Shown: positions 54,489 to 63,999 of the stretch, in pieces
Position numbering within the stretch: the first letter of the stretch is position 1
How the letters are laid out: every line of letters begins with the position of its first letter
NCBI GenBank assembly: GCA_043557195.1
Contig: CP121314.1
Location: 1,240,001-1,304,000 of the forward strand
DNA: 64,000 nucleotides
Origin: Jejuia sp043557195
Lineage (GTDB): Bacteria > Bacteroidota > Bacteroidia > Flavobacteriales > Flavobacteriaceae
Direction of reading: 5' to 3'
Notes under the pieces: model-generated
The model's database searches: none
Told to the model about the DNA's origin: nothing
What the model saw: only the letters and a program-made list of their open reading frames with translations
Made by a program: the position numbers and the translations under genes

Positions 54489-55805
54489 ATGAGCAAAACA
54501 ATTTCTGGGTTTTCTAAACTTTCTAAGTCTGAAAAAATTGATTGGATAGTGAATACTTACTTCTCCAATAATGAGAATGCAAAACGTATTTTAACACAAT
54601 ATTGGAATACCAATGATAAGCTTCAACAATTGCATGATGAGTTTATTGAAAACACCATTACTAACTATTATTTGCCTCTAGGCGTTGCACCAAACTTTTT
54701 AATAAATAACAAGACTTACACCATCCCTATGGCCATTGAAGAGAGCTCAGTGGTAGCGGCAGCTAGTAAAGCCGCCAAGTTTTGGCTAAATCGTGGCGGA
54801 TTTAAAGCTGAAGTGATTTCAACTAAAAAAATTGGGCAAGTCCATTTTAAATTTAATGGAAATCCAGAACATTTAAAATCTTATTTCTCATATATAAAAC
54901 CACAATTGTTTAAAGACACGCAACCTATTAGTGCCAATATGGAAAAACGTGGTGGTGGCATTTTAGATATTGAGTTGCGCGATAAAACAGCAGATATTGA
55001 TAGCTACTATCAATTGCATGCAACTTTTGAAACGTTAGACGCGATGGGTGCAAATTTCATTAATTCATGTTTGGAGCAGTTTGCTAAAACGTTTAAAAAT
55101 GAAGCGTTCAATTTTAATGAGTTTTCTTCTGAAGAAAAACACATTGATATTATAATGAGTATTTTATCAAATTATGTTCCTGAATGCTTGGTTAAAGTGG
55201 AAGTGAGTTGTCCAGTAGAACAATTAACCGAAAATAATGAAGTTACAGGGGAAGCGTTTGCAAAAAAGTTTGTAGAGGCTGTGAAAATTGCTGAAATTGA
55301 ACCTTATCGTGCTGTTACACATAACAAAGGCATTATGAATGGTATTGATGCCGTAGTTTTAGCAACGGGTAACGATTTTAGAGCTATTGAAGCTGGAGTA
55401 CATGCCTATGCCTCACGAAACGGAACATATAGCAGTTTATCGCATGCTGAAGTCAATGATGGAAATTTTAAATTTTGGATGGAAATCCCTTTGGCTTTAG
55501 GAACCGTTGGCGGATTAACAGGCTTACATCCATTAGTAAAATTAGCCTTAGAAATGTTGGGCAAACCATCTGCCAAAGAATTAATGCAAATTGTTGCTGT
55601 TGCAGGTTTAGCACAGAATTTTGCAGCATTACGCTCTTTAACCACAACAGGAATTCAACAGGGGCATATGAAAATGCACCTAATGAATATCTTAAATCAG
55701 TTTGAAGCAAGCCCTTCAGAAAAAGAGGATCTAGTTGAACATTTTAAAACAGAAACTGTAACACATAGTGCTGTAGTTGAAGCTTTAGAGAAATTGAGGA
55801 GTTAA
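54489..55805 (+). CDS. Hydroxymethylglutaryl-CoA reductase, class II type
   Basis: 438 residues. It converts HMG-CoA to mevalonate (or the reverse), the key step of the mevalonate route to isoprenoids. Catalytic-region motifs: PMAIEESSVVAAASKAAKFW (about 80-100), DAVVLATGNDFRAIEAGVHA (about 280), and GIQQGHMKMHL with the late His near 395. The sequence is of the class II form usually called degradative, but its neighbour is a GHMP kinase, so here it most likely serves biosynthesis, as known for Bacteroidota that lack the MEP route. The stop is 1 nt before the next start. Confidence 0.95.
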   Translation: MSKTISGFSKLSKSEKIDWIVNTYFSNNENAKRILTQYWNTNDKLQQLHDEFIENTITNYYLPLGVAPNFLINNKTYTIPMAIEESSVVAAASKAAKFWLNRGGFKAEVISTKKIGQVHFKFNGNPEHLKSYFSYIKPQLFKDTQPISANMEKRGGGILDIELRDKTADIDSYYQLHATFETLDAMGANFINSCLEQFAKTFKNEAFNFNEFSSEEKHIDIIMSILSNYVPECLVKVEVSCPVEQLTENNEVTGEAFAKKFVEAVKIAEIEPYRAVTHNKGIMNGIDAVVLATGNDFRAIEAGVHAYASRNGTYSSLSHAEVNDGNFKFWMEIPLALGTVGGLTGLHPLVKLALEMLGKPSAKELMQIVAVAGLAQNFAALRSLTTTGIQQGHMKMHLMNILNQFEASPSEKEDLVEHFKTETVTHSAVVEALEKLRS

Positions 55806-55806
55806 T

Positions 55807-56715
55807 TTGGAAACATATAGAAGCAACGGTAAATTATTATTGACGGGCGAATATGTTGTTCTAGATGGCGCCATATCCCTTGCTGTACCCACCCAATACG
55901 GGCAATCGCTCCTAATAAAACCGATGACAGCACAAAATCTATATTGGAAAAGTTTTGACGAGAATGGAAATCTATGGTTTGAAGGAGAATTTAATACTGT
56001 TGATTTTGAGATTCTGAAACACCTTCAAAATGACTCTATTGCGCAAAGACTAAAGCAAATATTTTCAGCAGTTAAAACGTTGAATCCTAACTTTTTGAAT
56101 TCCAGACATGGATTTGAAGTTGAAACGCGTTTAGATTTCCCTAACAATTGGGGTCTGGGCACCTCTTCTACTTTGATTAATAATATCGCTCAATGGGCAA
56201 ATGTTGATGCTTTTAAACTGTTAGAACTTACGTTTGGAGGTAGTGGATACGATATTGCTTGTGCGCAACATGACACTGCTATTACCTATCAAATTTCAGG
56301 CAAGGAGCCACTTGTAAAATCCGTAATCTTCAACCCTTCGTTTAAACAACATCTCTATTTTGTATATCTAAACAAAAAGCAAAATAGTCGTGAGGGTATA
56401 GCGCATTACAAAGCGTTGAAACAGAATTTAAGTCCGATTATTTCTGAAATTAATAGCATTACTGAGCAAATGATTACCTGTGAAGATTTAAAGACATTTC
56501 AAAAGTTAATTGATGCACATGAACATATTATTTCTAAAGTAACACAACAAAATACAGTTACGTCTCAATTTTTTAATGATTTTGATGGCGCAATAAAAAG
56601 TCTTGGCGCTTGGGGAGGTGATTTTATTCTTGCGGCATGTGAGACAGACCCAACCACTTACTTCAATAAAAAGGGGTTTGATATCGTTATCCCTTATCAC
56701 AAAATGATTATATAA
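55807..56715 (+). CDS. GYDIA family GHMP kinase (mevalonate-pathway type)
   Basis: 302 residues, TTG start. The TTG is 1 nt past the stop of the reductase gene and follows GAGGAG in its last codons, a good ribosome-binding site. GHMP kinase motifs: GKLLLTGEYVVLDG (about 8-21), the ATP loop NWGLGTSSTLINN (about 117-129), GGSGYDIACAQHD (about 141-153) that gives the family its name, and AWGGDFILAACE at the C-terminus. GHMP kinases phosphorylate mevalonate, phosphomevalonate or related substrates; which one is not clear here. The operon with HMG-CoA reductase supports a mevalonate-pathway role. Confidence 0.92.
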   Translation: METYRSNGKLLLTGEYVVLDGAISLAVPTQYGQSLLIKPMTAQNLYWKSFDENGNLWFEGEFNTVDFEILKHLQNDSIAQRLKQIFSAVKTLNPNFLNSRHGFEVETRLDFPNNWGLGTSSTLINNIAQWANVDAFKLLELTFGGSGYDIACAQHDTAITYQISGKEPLVKSVIFNPSFKQHLYFVYLNKKQNSREGIAHYKALKQNLSPIISEINSITEQMITCEDLKTFQKLIDAHEHIISKVTQQNTVTSQFFNDFDGAIKSLGAWGGDFILAACETDPTTYFNKKGFDIVIPYHKMII

Positions 56716-56746
56716 AAAAAGCCTCAGTAAAACCGAGGCTAATTTT
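56714..56746. terminator. Bidirectional terminator between GHMP kinase and PpiD-like genes
   Basis: Stem AGCCTC (56720-56725) / GAGGCT (56735-56740), with further pairing GT/AC around loop AAA. It is preceded by seven A and followed by TTTTT, so it can stop transcription from both sides. The two genes are convergent with 51 nt between them. Confidence 0.85.
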
Positions 56747-56766
56747 TGAGTTAGTTTTTACTTAAT

Positions 56767-58896
56767 TTATTGAATTTGAAGCTTTGCTCTATTATCTTCG
56801 ATATCAGCAGCTTCTTTTAAAGCGTTGTATAATTTAGAATTTACAACACTAGTTTTTTGAGTCTCTACTCTATTAGCAAATGATTGGTAGTTATCCAATG
56901 CTACCGCTGGTGTTTTCTTAGTTACTTGCACCATATAAACACCTCTTTCACCTACAATTAGTTTTGAAGTTTCACCTTCTTCTAAAGCAAACGCAGCTCC
57001 TACTACTAGTGGTTCTCTACCTGCTCCAGAAATAGTTGGGTTTTTCATGTTTATAGCTAAAGCTGTTCTCACTGTTGTATTTTCATCTGTAGCTACATCT
57101 TCTAAAGTAGTTGCCGAAACACGCTCTTTAATCAATTCTGCTTTACGTTCTTTTCTTATTTTAGGAAGTACCGTTGCCGATGCGTCTTCAACAGCCATTA
57201 AACCTTCTTCATGTTTTGCTACTATTTGAGCAATAGCATAACCGCCAGAAATAGTAAAGCGCTTGATGTCTCCAACTTCAGCTTCTTCTTCAAATGCCCA
57301 ACGCACAATTGGTCTTTGGTTACCTATACCAGGAATACTTTCATCTAATGCTTTAATACCATTTACAGGACGTACAGCGTAGTTGTTCTTTTTAGCAACT
57401 TCTTCAAAATCTCCTGCTTTGGCAGAACCTTCAAAATTAGCAGCAGTCCTAAAAATCTCATCTATAGTTGACTGTGATGGTTCAATTTTTCTTGCTATTG
57501 TTCCCAGTTTTACTGCTTTCTTTTTATCCGTTAATCCTTCAATTTCAACAATATGAAAACCGAAAATGGTTTTTACAACGTCAATATCACCAACTTTACC
57601 ATTAAACTCAAAATCATTAAATTCAGTTACCATGGTTCCGTATGGATGCCAATCGTAACGCCCCCCATTAGCTACACTCCCTTGGTCTGTAGAGAATTCT
57701 GTTACAAACTCAGGAAATTTAGATTTATTTCTCTTTAAAATAGTCAATAAACTATCGGCAGTAGCCTTTGCCTGCTCTTCAGTTTGAGTTGCTGGAGCAC
57801 CAGAACTTTGAGACCCAATAAAAGGAATTAATATATGTCTCACCTTAGCTGAATCTGAAACTTGTTTAGTTTCAATCAACTTCGTTAGCTTAAAGAAATC
57901 TCCATCTCTATAAGGTCCATAAGTTTCACCTTCTTTCAAACCATAAATGCTATCTGCAATTTGAGCTGGTAAACTCGATTTAAATACAAAACGGTCATCA
58001 AATTTTATATCAGACTCTGCAATTAGGTTGATATACTCTTGGTTATCTTCCACTGTAGAAAATGGTGCTACTACATCTGTTCTTCCATTTTCGTCCACAG
58101 ATCTACCATTTTTAAATGCAGTTAATGTTGCCTTTATAGCATTTTCGTCTTCAACAGTAGCAGCCTCTTTAAACTCAACATATTTTATATCTCTTGAAGC
58201 TTCAACTTCAAATTCACTTTTATGTTCTTTAATGTAAGCAGCTATATCAGATTTAGATACTGAAATAGTACTATCAGCAATTTTGGTGTAAGGTATTTGT
58301 ACAAATTTAATATCAACTTTGTTCCCTTCTAACTTGTGCTCTAACTCACCTTCGGCCAATGTACCAACTAAACCTGCTTTCACTAGATTGAAATAATTCT
58401 GTTGTAATGCATTTGCAGCAATATTCTTTTCGTAGTTTATCCAACCTTGGTACTGTTCCTCTGAAGTATTCTTAAGATTCGCTATATATTCGTTTAATTT
58501 TCCTTCATCAAACAAACCTGCTGCATTTAAAAACTCAGGACTTCCTGATAATGCTGTTTTTAACAAATCACGCATTTGATCTTTCTCCACTGAAATTCCT
58601 AATTTGTCATATTGAGTAGATAATACAGCTTGTCTTACTTCTTGTTCCCAAACACGGTTCATTACTTGCGTATTGGTAGCATTTGGCCCCATTTGGCGTT
58701 GCATGTTTTCAACTTTTTGTAAAAACTCATCACGATCTATATCTTGACCATTTATAGTCGCTACTGTATTTTGAGATCTTGCTGAAAGTGCATCGCTATT
58801 TCTAAATAAATCTGCTAATACAAAAGAAAACAATGCTAATGCAATGATTATTATTAGAAATAATGAGCGTTGTCTAATTTTATTTAAAACTGCCAT
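56767..58896 (-). CDS. PpiD/SurA-like periplasmic peptidylprolyl isomerase
   Basis: 709 residues. One N-terminal membrane helix (about 12-30) anchors it to the inner membrane; the rest is periplasmic. SurA-N-like chaperone helices at about 35-190, a parvulin (rotamase) domain about 345-450 (KVRHILIPF to FGFHIVEIEG with the loop FSTDQGSVANGGRYDW), and a further C-terminal helical part. The topology matches PpiD, which helps outer-membrane protein folding at the Sec translocon exit. It is the last gene of the envelope run on the minus strand and is closed by the terminator at 56714-56746. Confidence 0.93.
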   Translation of the reverse strand: MAVLNKIRQRSLFLIIIIALALFSFVLADLFRNSDALSARSQNTVATINGQDIDRDEFLQKVENMQRQMGPNATNTQVMNRVWEQEVRQAVLSTQYDKLGISVEKDQMRDLLKTALSGSPEFLNAAGLFDEGKLNEYIANLKNTSEEQYQGWINYEKNIAANALQQNYFNLVKAGLVGTLAEGELEHKLEGNKVDIKFVQIPYTKIADSTISVSKSDIAAYIKEHKSEFEVEASRDIKYVEFKEAATVEDENAIKATLTAFKNGRSVDENGRTDVVAPFSTVEDNQEYINLIAESDIKFDDRFVFKSSLPAQIADSIYGLKEGETYGPYRDGDFFKLTKLIETKQVSDSAKVRHILIPFIGSQSSGAPATQTEEQAKATADSLLTILKRNKSKFPEFVTEFSTDQGSVANGGRYDWHPYGTMVTEFNDFEFNGKVGDIDVVKTIFGFHIVEIEGLTDKKKAVKLGTIARKIEPSQSTIDEIFRTAANFEGSAKAGDFEEVAKKNNYAVRPVNGIKALDESIPGIGNQRPIVRWAFEEEAEVGDIKRFTISGGYAIAQIVAKHEEGLMAVEDASATVLPKIRKERKAELIKERVSATTLEDVATDENTTVRTALAINMKNPTISGAGREPLVVGAAFALEEGETSKLIVGERGVYMVQVTKKTPAVALDNYQSFANRVETQKTSVVNSKLYNALKEAADIEDNRAKLQIQ

Positions 58897-58998
58897 CTGT
58901 CAATTATATTTTTAATCTGTTACCTTGGGTTATTCATCAATTTCTGTCTCATTTTCAAAATCCTTAAACGCTTAAATCATTAATGGATTGCTATTTGA

Positions 58999-59006
58999 CA
59001 AAAATA
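58999..59006 (-). promoter_or_regulatory. Possible -7 element of the PpiD-like gene
   Basis: Minus strand TATTTTTG matches TAnnTTTG. It lies 103 nt before the start, giving a long leader, and no clear -33 TTG is found at 19-23 nt. Confidence 0.35.
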
Positions 59007-59092
59007 TCGTGCGCGAAAATACCATTTTCTATTCAATAATGAAAGGAGAAATATGCTTTAATTGACAGATGAATTGTAGAACGGCAAAAGCT

Positions 59093-60382
59093 TTAATCTT
59101 CTTCGATAAGCTTTACTTCAACTAAATCAATTTTAGTGTTAGATACTTCTAAAATTGTAAACTGAAACGCTTCCATTGTAATGACTTCATCTTTTTGAGG
59201 AATCTCTTCGGTATGATTGACAATGAGTCCTCCTAAAGTTTCGTAGTTTTCATCTTCTGGAAGATTAATTTTATACGTTTCATTAATATAATCTACCTCC
59301 ATTCTCGCTGAAAACTGATACGTTTCCTCATCGATTTTTTCTTCTTTTAAGACCACCGTATCATGCTCGTCTTCAATTTCTCCAAACAGTTCTTCAACAA
59401 TATCCTCAACAGTCATTATTCCTGAAGTTCCGCCATATTCGTCCAAAACAACCGCAATACTTTTTCTTTTTTTAATTAGAATGTTCAAAACATCACTAAT
59501 CAATACCGTTCCTGGCACAAACTCAACAGGCAGTAATATTGATTTAATTGTTTTTGGTTTTTTGAATAGCTCAAAGGAATGTACATATCCTAAAATATCA
59601 TCCAAGGAGTCCTTATATACTAAAATTTTGGTACAACCTGTTTCTGTAAATAATGCACTGAGTTCTTTAATGCTATCATTAATTTCAACAGCAATAATTT
59701 CGGTACGCGGCACCATAACTTCACGCGCTTTTACCTCTGAAAACTCTAATGCATTTTGAAAAATTTGAATTTCAGAATCAACTTCATCATGTTCTTCAAC
59801 AGATTCCATTTGCTCACTGATGTAATTCCCTAACTCTACTTTTGTGAATGCTAATTGTATGTTATCCCCTTCAGTTTTAAAGAAATATTTCAGCACCAAA
59901 TCTGAAATCCATATCACAAAATCTGAAACCCAGGTAAACAGTACATAAAAAATATAAGCAGGTACCGCCAACACTTTTAAAAGGGTATTCGCATAAATTT
60001 GAAAAAATACTTTTGGTAAAAATTCAGCAGTTAATAAAATGATAAATGTAGAGATTACTGTTTGTGATAGCAGGCTCAAATCTGTCAACAAATAATTTAC
60101 AAACGTAGAATTTGATGGCAGCATAGATTGAAACCACTTTACCAGAACATCACCCATAAAAAACCCATAAATTACCAAGGCTATATTGTTACCAATAAGC
60201 ATTGTAGTAATAAATTTTGAAGGTTTAGCTGTTAACCTTCTTAGAACGGTAGCAAGAATACCATCTTGCTTTTTTTCAATTTCAATATGAATTTTATTGG
60301 AAGACACATAGGCAATCTCCATTCCTGAAAAAAATGCAGAAAGGATTAAAGACACCACAATAATAACCACGTAAAGCGTCAT
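59093..60382 (-). CDS. CNNM/CBS/CorC-HlyC domain membrane protein (hemolysin family)
   Basis: 429 residues. The N-terminal CNNM domain has about four membrane helices (5-165) starting with SLILSAFFSGMEIAYVSSN, which is the CNNM opening motif. Two CBS domains lie about 200-330 (REVMVPRTEIIAVE, then VVLDEYGGTSGIMTVEDIVEELFGEI) and the C-terminal CorC/HlyC domain about 345-425 (YQFSARMEVDYINE). Relatives are magnesium exporters or sensors; the hemolysin name is historical. The gliding protein GldE is a relative, but no other gld gene is near. It follows the small membrane protein gene with no gap. Confidence 0.93.
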   Translation of the reverse strand: MTLYVVIIVVSLILSAFFSGMEIAYVSSNKIHIEIEKKQDGILATVLRRLTAKPSKFITTMLIGNNIALVIYGFFMGDVLVKWFQSMLPSNSTFVNYLLTDLSLLSQTVISTFIILLTAEFLPKVFFQIYANTLLKVLAVPAYIFYVLFTWVSDFVIWISDLVLKYFFKTEGDNIQLAFTKVELGNYISEQMESVEEHDEVDSEIQIFQNALEFSEVKAREVMVPRTEIIAVEINDSIKELSALFTETGCTKILVYKDSLDDILGYVHSFELFKKPKTIKSILLPVEFVPGTVLISDVLNILIKKRKSIAVVLDEYGGTSGIMTVEDIVEELFGEIEDEHDTVVLKEEKIDEETYQFSARMEVDYINETYKINLPEDENYETLGGLIVNHTEEIPQKDEVITMEAFQFTILEVSNTKIDLVEVKLIEED

Positions 60383-60571
60383 TTATTGGTCTTTTTTCTC
60401 AAACTTTTTCATAAACTTTCTTCTGAAGAAGAACATAAAAATTGCCGTAATTCCTAATAAAATAGAAGGGTATGCAATTTCACCTGTAGCTGAATATTTA
60501 GATATGGCATCATACAAAAACAATGCACCAAAAACCAAGTAAACAAATTGAAAAAACTTAGCGTATTTCAT
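60383..60571 (-). CDS. Small membrane protein of unknown function
   Basis: 62 residues with two hydrophobic stretches (about 7-22 FFQFVYLVFGALFLYDA and 33-48 AYPSILLGITAIFMFFF) and a strongly basic end (RRKFMKKFEKK). No family recognised. Stop and next start are directly adjacent, so it is cotranslated with the CNNM protein, which suggests a linked function. A TATCTTTG promoter element lies 21-28 nt upstream. Confidence 0.8.
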   Translation of the reverse strand: MKYAKFFQFVYLVFGALFLYDAISKYSATGEIAYPSILLGITAIFMFFFRRKFMKKFEKKDQ

Positions 60572-60591
60572 AATTGTATAGAATTATACCG

Positions 60592-60599
60592 CAAAGATA
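60592..60599 (-). promoter_or_regulatory. -7 promoter element ahead of the 62-residue gene
   Basis: Minus strand TATCTTTG followed by CGG, a full match to TAnnTTTG and the same octamer as the HMG-CoA reductase promoter. No clear -33 TTG was seen. The leader would be about 15 nt. Confidence 0.5.
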
Positions 60600-60641
60600 C
60601 TTAAAATGAAAATCTTAATGTGGAAGAAAGACTGCTAAAAG

Positions 60642-61196
60642 TTACTCATCAACTGTTATAAGTCCAGTAATTTCTAAAACCTCAGCATTTGTAAATTTTG
60701 AATTAGAATCAAAACCATTGCCATTAATCAAATCTTGCCCTGTTCTGAAAGTTACAGGTTTATTGGTAAACAACCACTCTTTTGTTTGATCGTAATACAA
60801 CTGTTCAGCATATAAAGTATCATTACTATGAGTAGTGATTATAACATTACCTTGTAAATCAATAATATTGGTTTTATTATAAATTATAGCATAATCTGAA
60901 ACCACCACACTTTTTTTACCATCCTCAAAAAGCTCTAGATTTACGCCATCGGTGAATTGGTTGTAAGGAAACCTCCTATTACTGTAATCAAACATTTTTG
61001 GGCTTTTTAAGATAGCCTTTACTTTGCCAGAATCTGTATACTTTAAATTGATATTTTCCGCAACGCCTATAGGTTCGTTTTCAGAAACACCTATATTCTG
61101 GACATCTTTAAAGTTTTTTTTACATGAAAAAAACATAGTCATAACTAACGCTATGACTATGTTTAACATTTTATATTTCAATACTTTTCCTTGCAT
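60642..61196 (-). CDS. lptC: LPS export ABC transporter periplasmic protein LptC
   Basis: 184 residues. A hydrophobic N-terminal stretch (about 10-24) is followed by a Cys (FFSC), so it may be a lipoprotein rather than a bitopic protein as in E. coli. The rest is a beta-jellyroll with the LptC features: AENINLKYTDSGKVKAILKS, DYAIIYNKTNIIDLQGNV and TLYAEQLYYDQTKEWLFTN. It bridges the LptBFG transporter to LptA. Its ATG overlaps the last base of the TPR gene stop. An ATG at 61169 is a possible alternative start. Confidence 0.9.
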   Translation of the reverse strand: MQGKVLKYKMLNIVIALVMTMFFSCKKNFKDVQNIGVSENEPIGVAENINLKYTDSGKVKAILKSPKMFDYSNRRFPYNQFTDGVNLELFEDGKKSVVVSDYAIIYNKTNIIDLQGNVIITTHSNDTLYAEQLYYDQTKEWLFTNKPVTFRTGQDLINGNGFDSNSKFTNAEVLEITGLITVDE

Positions 61197-62587
61197 TAAA
61201 TTTTAGGAACTGTAACTGAACCTCCAATCCAACAGCCAATTTTAATCACTTGACCACTATTACCTTCGGTAAATATTTCTGACTTCTGTGGTGCTTTGGC
61301 CTCATAACTAGCAGCACTTTGCGCAGCAGCCTTACTTAAAGTTGGATCTACACGAGACGCCTTTCTAGCTTCTTGAGCTGCATACCAATACACTGCTCTT
61401 TTATTAAAGTTTGTATCTCCACAGTCTTTAGCACTAGAAGCATACATCGCAGCAATTGAAAGGTGAGGACGACCATTAGAAGGGTTCAACTTTAATGCAT
61501 CCCTAAAGTACCCTCTAGCCTGACCATATCTTCCCTTTTTCTTTAAAATCAGTCCAATTCTGTTTGCCAATTTTGCTTTCTTAAACGTATCTGTTTCTAA
61601 ATCATAAGATTGCTTAAGATATTGTTCAGCTTCAGACGTTTTTCCATTTTTAAGAAGGATAGTTGCTACGAAGTATTTTGTGTCTGCAGAAGGCGCAGTT
61701 TCATCATAGGCTTTTACTAATTTCTCATATAACGGATCTTCAGTACATTCTTTATAGAACATTCTACTTACTGCACGCTTTAACCAAACTGCATCTGTAG
61801 CATGTGCATCAAAATCTTTAGAATATAGTGGAATTAAGTTTGCACAATTTGCACGATCTCCTAATTGCGTATCAACACTACCAGATATTTGATCGAAAGC
61901 ATTTAACACTTGTCCATAATACTTTTGATATTTTTTGTCTTTTGACGTAAGCGGTGTTCCGGACTCTTCTTTCTGAACAAGTTTATTCAATTTTTCAGAA
62001 GCTATTTGAACTTCTTCTTCAATTTTTTCAACAACATCATCGTATTTATTGAATAAGTCCTTTGCTGGCTTTTTACCTGCATCATACAACTTCACCATTA
62101 AATAAAAGTAAGTGTATAAACTTTTAGGATTATCAAATGTTTTTTTATCTGAAGTATATGCTGCATCAAAACACTCATATAGCTCTGTATCACTTTTTCC
62201 TAATACCTCTTTGTTGTCAAACATTAACTGACATGCCTTTGCAGCATATTCCCCTTTGGGTGTTTTAGATGCAAAATGAGTAGCTCTGTCTTCCCAAAGT
62301 TTCATTAAATTATTTAAATACCCTTTTTTCTCTTCTCCACTTGATTTATCAATTTTATAATCTAAAATTTTCTCACCATAAACATATATGGCCCGATTAA
62401 ATTTAGGATTACTTGCCCAAAGTTGAGTAAAAGGTTCATATGCAGCTTCGTAATTTTTTGCCTTTGCATATTCTGACATAATGGACAATTTTGTCATATC
62501 TTCTTCTTGCGATTGCGCATTAATGCTACCTATACCAACAAATAAGAAGGCAAATAAAAAAGTTAATAATGTAAATTTTGTTTTCAT
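61196..62587 (-). CDS. TPR repeat protein, exported
   Basis: 463 residues. Signal peptide (LLTFLFAFLFVGIGSINAQ, cleavage near 24). The C-terminal half holds tetratricopeptide repeats (about 305-400: KNGKTSEAEQYLKQSYDLE, KKGRYGQARGYFRDALKLN). The N-terminal half is helical with no clear family. The end (GCWIGGSVTVPKI) is unusual. Its operon with lptC and an outer-membrane barrel protein points to envelope assembly; the precise role is not known. Confidence 0.9.
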   Translation of the reverse strand: MKTKFTLLTFLFAFLFVGIGSINAQSQEEDMTKLSIMSEYAKAKNYEAAYEPFTQLWASNPKFNRAIYVYGEKILDYKIDKSSGEEKKGYLNNLMKLWEDRATHFASKTPKGEYAAKACQLMFDNKEVLGKSDTELYECFDAAYTSDKKTFDNPKSLYTYFYLMVKLYDAGKKPAKDLFNKYDDVVEKIEEEVQIASEKLNKLVQKEESGTPLTSKDKKYQKYYGQVLNAFDQISGSVDTQLGDRANCANLIPLYSKDFDAHATDAVWLKRAVSRMFYKECTEDPLYEKLVKAYDETAPSADTKYFVATILLKNGKTSEAEQYLKQSYDLETDTFKKAKLANRIGLILKKKGRYGQARGYFRDALKLNPSNGRPHLSIAAMYASSAKDCGDTNFNKRAVYWYAAQEARKASRVDPTLSKAAAQSAASYEAKAPQKSEIFTEGNSGQVIKIGCWIGGSVTVPKI

Positions 62588-62605
62588 GATAATCGTGTTA
62601 CTCTG

Positions 62606-63922
62606 TTAGTCATATTTTCGTTTTTGAAACCATCTATCGTTCAAAGATAAACTAATCTGAAAATTTATAAAGTTCTCTTGTATTAAATTGTTATTAGTGG
62701 TACCTCTTTGTCCAACCTCTAACCCTATATTTGCATTAGAACCAAAATCTCCGACTGGTATACCTACTCCAAAAGATATGCCAAACTCTTTTATCTGCTG
62801 TTTACCTCCACTATTAAAGATATTTAAACCTGTATCTTCATATCTAAAACCTGCCCGGTAAACCACACGCTTGAAGAATCCTGAAAATGCATTATACTCT
62901 GGAATATAAAACCCGCCAAAAGAATAACGATACCCATCATCAAAATTAGTTGATCCATTACTGTAGAACGGGTTATTAAAATCACTTAACTGTTGCGATT
63001 CATATTCTGCCCCAAAAAACCACTTTCTGGCTTGCCCTAATCCAGCACCTACAGAGAACCTTGAAGGTAATACTAAGTCGGTTTCTAATAAACCTTGTGA
63101 CTCTAAATCAGCATTTATGGTATTAATCACAACCTCTGTCCCAGAGCTAGCTACATTTACGGTTGAAAACGCTCTTTGGTTTTTTGACGTTAAGTTACTC
63201 TCTGGAGTAAATGTAAGTGCCGTTGTTAATTCTAACTTTTTACCCAGCTTTGATTTATAGTACATTCCAAAATCAAAATTCAACCCACTTAAATCAGAAC
63301 GATTATTTTCTCTGGATTGTGTAAATAGCGGTAATCCATCATTGTCGAAGCGAAACTCAATGGCACTATTTTGTATATTCCCAAAATTGTATTGTGCATT
63401 TACCCCTATGCTAAAATTATCTGTAATACTGTAAGCAAATCCTAAAAAGGCTTTATTTAAACCGCCTTCACCATTAAATCTATTTGTGGTTAAGCCCTCT
63501 TCGTTTTCTGTTTCTAACTTATAGCCTACTGCTGTATATGGTAAGAGACCTAAACCGACACCAAATTTACCCACAGGAAAGTTAAGCGCCAAATAATCAA
63601 ATGTAGAGGAAGACACATTAGCAGTTCCTGAATCACTTTTTAATCCTGTACTTGAATAAGCACCTCCTATTGCGTACTTAACAGGTCTGCTCTCATTGTT
63701 GAACATTGAAAGATTTGGCCCTGTAAATGCCGCTGGATTACGAAGGTTCATATGTATACTATCTCTATAAATACTTAAACCACCCATACTTCTATTTTCA
63801 ACCGTTCCTCTAAATTTTAAGCTTCCAATGCCATAAAATGAATAAGGAGATGCTGTTCCCTCTTGTGCATAAGATGAGAATGTAAAAATAGCAACAAAAA
63901 CTACTACAAGTTTTTTTATCAT
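62606..63922 (-). CDS. Outer-membrane beta-barrel protein, possibly OMPP1/FadL-like
   Basis: 438 residues. Signal peptide ending FTFSSYAQ (about residue 20). Then SPYSFYGIGSLKFRG, a MGGLSIYRDSIHMNLRNPAAFTG segment like that of the FadL/OMPP1 N-terminus, and alternating beta-strands to a typical barrel end (INFQISLSLNDRWFQKRKYD). FadL relatives move hydrophobic molecules across the outer membrane, but the match is loose, so only a barrel is firm. Its ATG overlaps the stop of the upstream gene by 1 nt. It leads the TPR-lptC run. Confidence 0.85.
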   Translation of the reverse strand: MIKKLVVVFVAIFTFSSYAQEGTASPYSFYGIGSLKFRGTVENRSMGGLSIYRDSIHMNLRNPAAFTGPNLSMFNNESRPVKYAIGGAYSSTGLKSDSGTANVSSSTFDYLALNFPVGKFGVGLGLLPYTAVGYKLETENEEGLTTNRFNGEGGLNKAFLGFAYSITDNFSIGVNAQYNFGNIQNSAIEFRFDNDGLPLFTQSRENNRSDLSGLNFDFGMYYKSKLGKKLELTTALTFTPESNLTSKNQRAFSTVNVASSGTEVVINTINADLESQGLLETDLVLPSRFSVGAGLGQARKWFFGAEYESQQLSDFNNPFYSNGSTNFDDGYRYSFGGFYIPEYNAFSGFFKRVVYRAGFRYEDTGLNIFNSGGKQQIKEFGISFGVGIPVGDFGSNANIGLEVGQRGTTNNNLIQENFINFQISLSLNDRWFQKRKYD

Positions 63923-63999
63923 TAGTTTGAATTAAATTTCAGAATATAGTTTAAACCTTCCAAAAGAAAATTAGAGTTGGCAAATATGCTACTTTTTAA
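63922..63999 (-). CDS. coaX: C-terminal end of a probable type III pantothenate kinase (CoaX), gene runs off the window
   Basis: Twenty-five codons and a stop are open to the right edge. The peptide includes KSSIFANSNFLLEGLNYIL. This C-terminal pattern (IFA-NPxFLLxGLNxIL type) is that of CoaX in flavobacteria, which phosphorylates pantothenate in CoA synthesis. The stop TAA shares its last base with the ATG of the barrel-protein gene, so the two are coupled. Only the tail is visible, so the name is tentative. Confidence 0.55.
   Translation of the reverse strand, partial: LKSSIFANSNFLLEGLNYILKFNSN

Noticed and set aside
59093..60382. Naming the CNNM/CBS protein GldE
   Set aside because: GldE is a relative, but the gld neighbours (such as gldD) are absent and the sequence alone does not separate it from other CorC/HlyC proteins.
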